Positions 31,059-32,592 of a DNA stretch of 32,592 bases are shown here, in pieces. Position 1 is the stretch's first letter, and each line of letters opens with the position of its first letter. The notes under the pieces are model-generated. The model saw only the letters and a program-made list of their open reading frames with translations. It was not told the DNA's origin and ran no database searches. Source of the stretch: Candidatus Kerfeldbacteria bacterium RIFCSPLOWO2_02_FULL_42_19 (lineage in GTDB: Bacteria > Patescibacteriota > Patescibacteriia > HO2-48-17). Made by a program: the position numbers and the translations under genes. The DNA lies in NCBI GenBank assembly GCA_001818315.1, contig MHKF01000003.1, positions 1 through 32,592 on the forward strand, written 5' to 3'.

Positions 31059-32510
31059 ATGTCGCAACTTTTACGAGGAGTCATGCTCCTCACCCTTGCA
31101 AATGCTACATTTCTCGGTTCTGGGTACATTATTCAGGTTTTACTCGGTAAATACCTCACGCCTGCCGAATACGGATTGTTCGGAGTACTCATCTACATCG
31201 TGAATATTATGAGCACGGTTTTTGCATCAGGGTTTATGGGTGGAATTTCTCGAAGCATCGCGAGGCACCGAGAAGCAGCTCATACGATTCTCAAAAACGG
31301 CATCAAAATCGAACTCGTCATTTCTGGCGTCATGGCCCTCATCTACGCAGCTTCTGCACCGCTCTTGGAAATCGTCTTTCATCATCCACGCGCAGGAATG
31401 TTTATTGTTTTTTCTGCTATTTTTATACCGCTCTATGCCATTCGAACAGTATATACCGGTTTTTTGAACGGACTCAAACAATTCGGTGCACAAGCGTTCA
31501 CAATATTGATAGCTGCAATTGTAAAAGTTATTTTGATTGTGATCTTCGCACTCCTCGGATACGGACTGTTCCACATGTTGCTTGCGTATTTTGTTGGCGC
31601 ACTCGCATCCCTTATCATGTCATATATCTATAGTTTTCCGTACAAAAATCTTACTGCGTCTTTCGAAAATAAAGCACTCATCAGACTTGCCGTCCTTCTT
31701 TCGATATTCGCCTCACTCTTCCCCATACTCAATAACCTGGACCTCATTCTCTTAAAAAGTCTCATAGAAGATGCGAACATAACCGGATATTACAACGCAG
31801 CAACAACGCTGGCACGATTTCCGCAATTTCTTTTTGGAAGTTTTGGCGTAGCACTTCTGCCAATCGTTGCCGAACTCCACGCGCAACAAAAAATAGAAGA
31901 AACAAAAAGAGCAATCGGAGTATTATTGCGATACGGCGTTATCATGCTCGTACCGATTGTCATTCTCGCCTTCGTAACAAGTAAAGAACTCATGCATTTC
32001 GCCTACACGCCGGAATACATCGTAGCAAATAGTGCGTTTCGCATACTTCTGATCGCACTAACCCTCCTCGCATTTGCACAAATGTTTCTCAATACGCTCA
32101 TTAGTGTCGGGAAAGAAAAAATAGTGCTTGTGCTAACCGTTGTTGCGCTTTTCGGTGATGCGGTCTTACAAACAATCCTCATCGACATGTATGGCATGGA
32201 AGGCGCGGCAAGCGCAACGCTGATCGTTAGTCTGCTCATGCTCGTCGCGTGCGTTGTATTGCTAGGAAGAGTCATCGGTGATGTCCAGATATCACATACA
32301 TCGCGTTTCAAGATCGTCATCGCTAATATGCTGTTACTCCTTATAGCATACTTCTGGCAACAACGTGCGCCTGTACAAGAATGGATGCTCTTTACTTGGT
32401 ATATAGGAATGTTTCTTTTTTACTTCATACTGCTCATCGGTATCGGTGAGATTTCGCGTGAAGAACTCTCTTCTTTTTGGAAAAGCGTTCAAAGAAAAAT
32501 CAAAACATAA
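31059..32510 (+). CDS. Polysaccharide flippase (Wzx/MVF-type)
   Basis: Integral membrane protein of the oligosaccharide flippase family, expected to move lipid-linked glycan units across the membrane. The 483 residues contain about 12-14 membrane segments, with the family's N-terminal pattern SGYIIQVLLGKYLTPAEYGL followed by FGVLIYIVNI, the central NNLDLILLKSL, and ARFPQFLFGSFGVALLPIVA. I use the ATG at 31059, two bases after the GT2 stop, rather than the 20-codon extension that overlaps the GT2 gene. It completes a small glycan assembly and export set with the two glycosyltransferases; no polymerase or ligase is visible before the window ends. Confidence 0.92.
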   Translation: MSQLLRGVMLLTLANATFLGSGYIIQVLLGKYLTPAEYGLFGVLIYIVNIMSTVFASGFMGGISRSIARHREAAHTILKNGIKIELVISGVMALIYAASAPLLEIVFHHPRAGMFIVFSAIFIPLYAIRTVYTGFLNGLKQFGAQAFTILIAAIVKVILIVIFALLGYGLFHMLLAYFVGALASLIMSYIYSFPYKNLTASFENKALIRLAVLLSIFASLFPILNNLDLILLKSLIEDANITGYYNAATTLARFPQFLFGSFGVALLPIVAELHAQQKIEETKRAIGVLLRYGVIMLVPIVILAFVTSKELMHFAYTPEYIVANSAFRILLIALTLLAFAQMFLNTLISVGKEKIVLVLTVVALFGDAVLQTILIDMYGMEGAASATLIVSLLMLVACVVLLGRVIGDVQISHTSRFKIVIANMLLLLIAYFWQQRAPVQEWMLFTWYIGMFLFYFILLIGIGEISREELSSFWKSVQRKIKT

Positions 32511-32537
32511 AACCCCGGCATGATATATCCGAGGTTT
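32510..32537 (+). terminator. Weak hairpin after the flippase gene
   Basis: AAACC-C-CGG pairs with CCG-A-GGTTT (8 bp with one mismatch) immediately after the flippase stop, with a 10-nt loop. There is no T tract, so termination is doubtful. Confidence 0.3.
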
Positions 32538-32539
32538 GG

Positions 32540-32592
32540 ATGAAGAAAAGATCAAGGTTCCATGAAATGAAAGGAATATCGCATTGTTGTGA
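32540..32592 (+). CDS. Possible start of another gene, cut by the window end
   Basis: An open frame from ATG 32540 (MKKRSRFHEMKGISHCC...) runs off the window with GAGG about 6 nt upstream. Only 17 codons are visible, so it may be chance. Confidence 0.2.
   Translation, partial: MKKRSRFHEMKGISHCC

Noticed and set aside
1..32592. UGA recoded to glycine, as in some Gracilibacteria and Absconditabacteria
   Set aside because: FtsE, PilC, PilN and other proteins end at UGA at their normal family length, and no in-frame UGA interrupts any gene.

Overview
The window looks like chromosome from a member of the Candidate Phyla Radiation (Patescibacteria). This is inferred from gene content: an AT-rich sequence, densely packed short operons, few Shine-Dalgarno sites, a type IV pilus operon with pilM-N-O but no outer-membrane PilP/PilQ in the window (a monoderm-like arrangement), small membrane proteins of unknown family beside housekeeping genes, and a surface-glycan locus. 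Ribosomal protein L9 (rplI) is present, which is reported missing from some CPR lineages, but I cannot place the phylum. All recognised genes read through with the standard bacterial code, including UGA stops.

Layout. 1-2,560 (mostly minus): tRNA-Gln(TTG), the division ABC transporter ftsE-ftsX, a stand-alone response-regulator receiver, and tRNA-Thr(CGT). 2,600-3,420 (plus): two small unknown genes, each with its own promoter and a good Shine-Dalgarno. 3,423-6,957 (minus): an envelope block of a small membrane protein, mraY, a bacterial PH-domain membrane protein, an FtsB/DivIC-type protein and a membrane-anchored parvulin foldase. 6,960-18,887 (plus): a GT-C (PMT-like) glycosyltransferase, then a tightly coupled type IV pilus operon: pilB, pilC, a very large pilin-like protein with DUF2341 and LamG-type domains, a second prepilin, a large PilX-like protein, pilM, pilN, pilO and a small membrane protein. 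19,155-23,030: rpmA (plus), then ctpA, rplI and pyrG (minus). 23,168-25,664 (plus): a PEGA-domain membrane protein and a secreted protein with its own strong promoter and terminator. 25,751-32,592: a surface-polysaccharide region with rfbB, an unknown membrane-anchored exoprotein, GT4 and GT2 glycosyltransferases and a Wzx-like flippase.

How the genes work together. The window is dominated by the cell surface: division and wall synthesis (FtsEX, MraY, FtsB-like), protein quality control outside the membrane (parvulin, CtpA), a pilus with an adhesin-like component, and glycan assembly and export. The GT-C glycosyltransferase directly before the pilus operon could modify pilins or other surface proteins.

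Most notable non-coding structure. A family of intergenic hairpin elements occurs three times (8,761-8,923; 18,892-19,069; 19,486-19,612). Two are bounded by about 18-bp terminal inverted repeats. Their arms differ between copies but remain self-complementary, and a near-identical 36-nt core is inverted in one copy relative to the other. A separate, perfect 34-bp inverted repeat lies inside the leader-coding part of a prepilin gene (14,328-14,403). The promoter of the secreted protein carries a run of eight G between its -35 and -10 boxes, a layout that allows phase variation in other bacteria.
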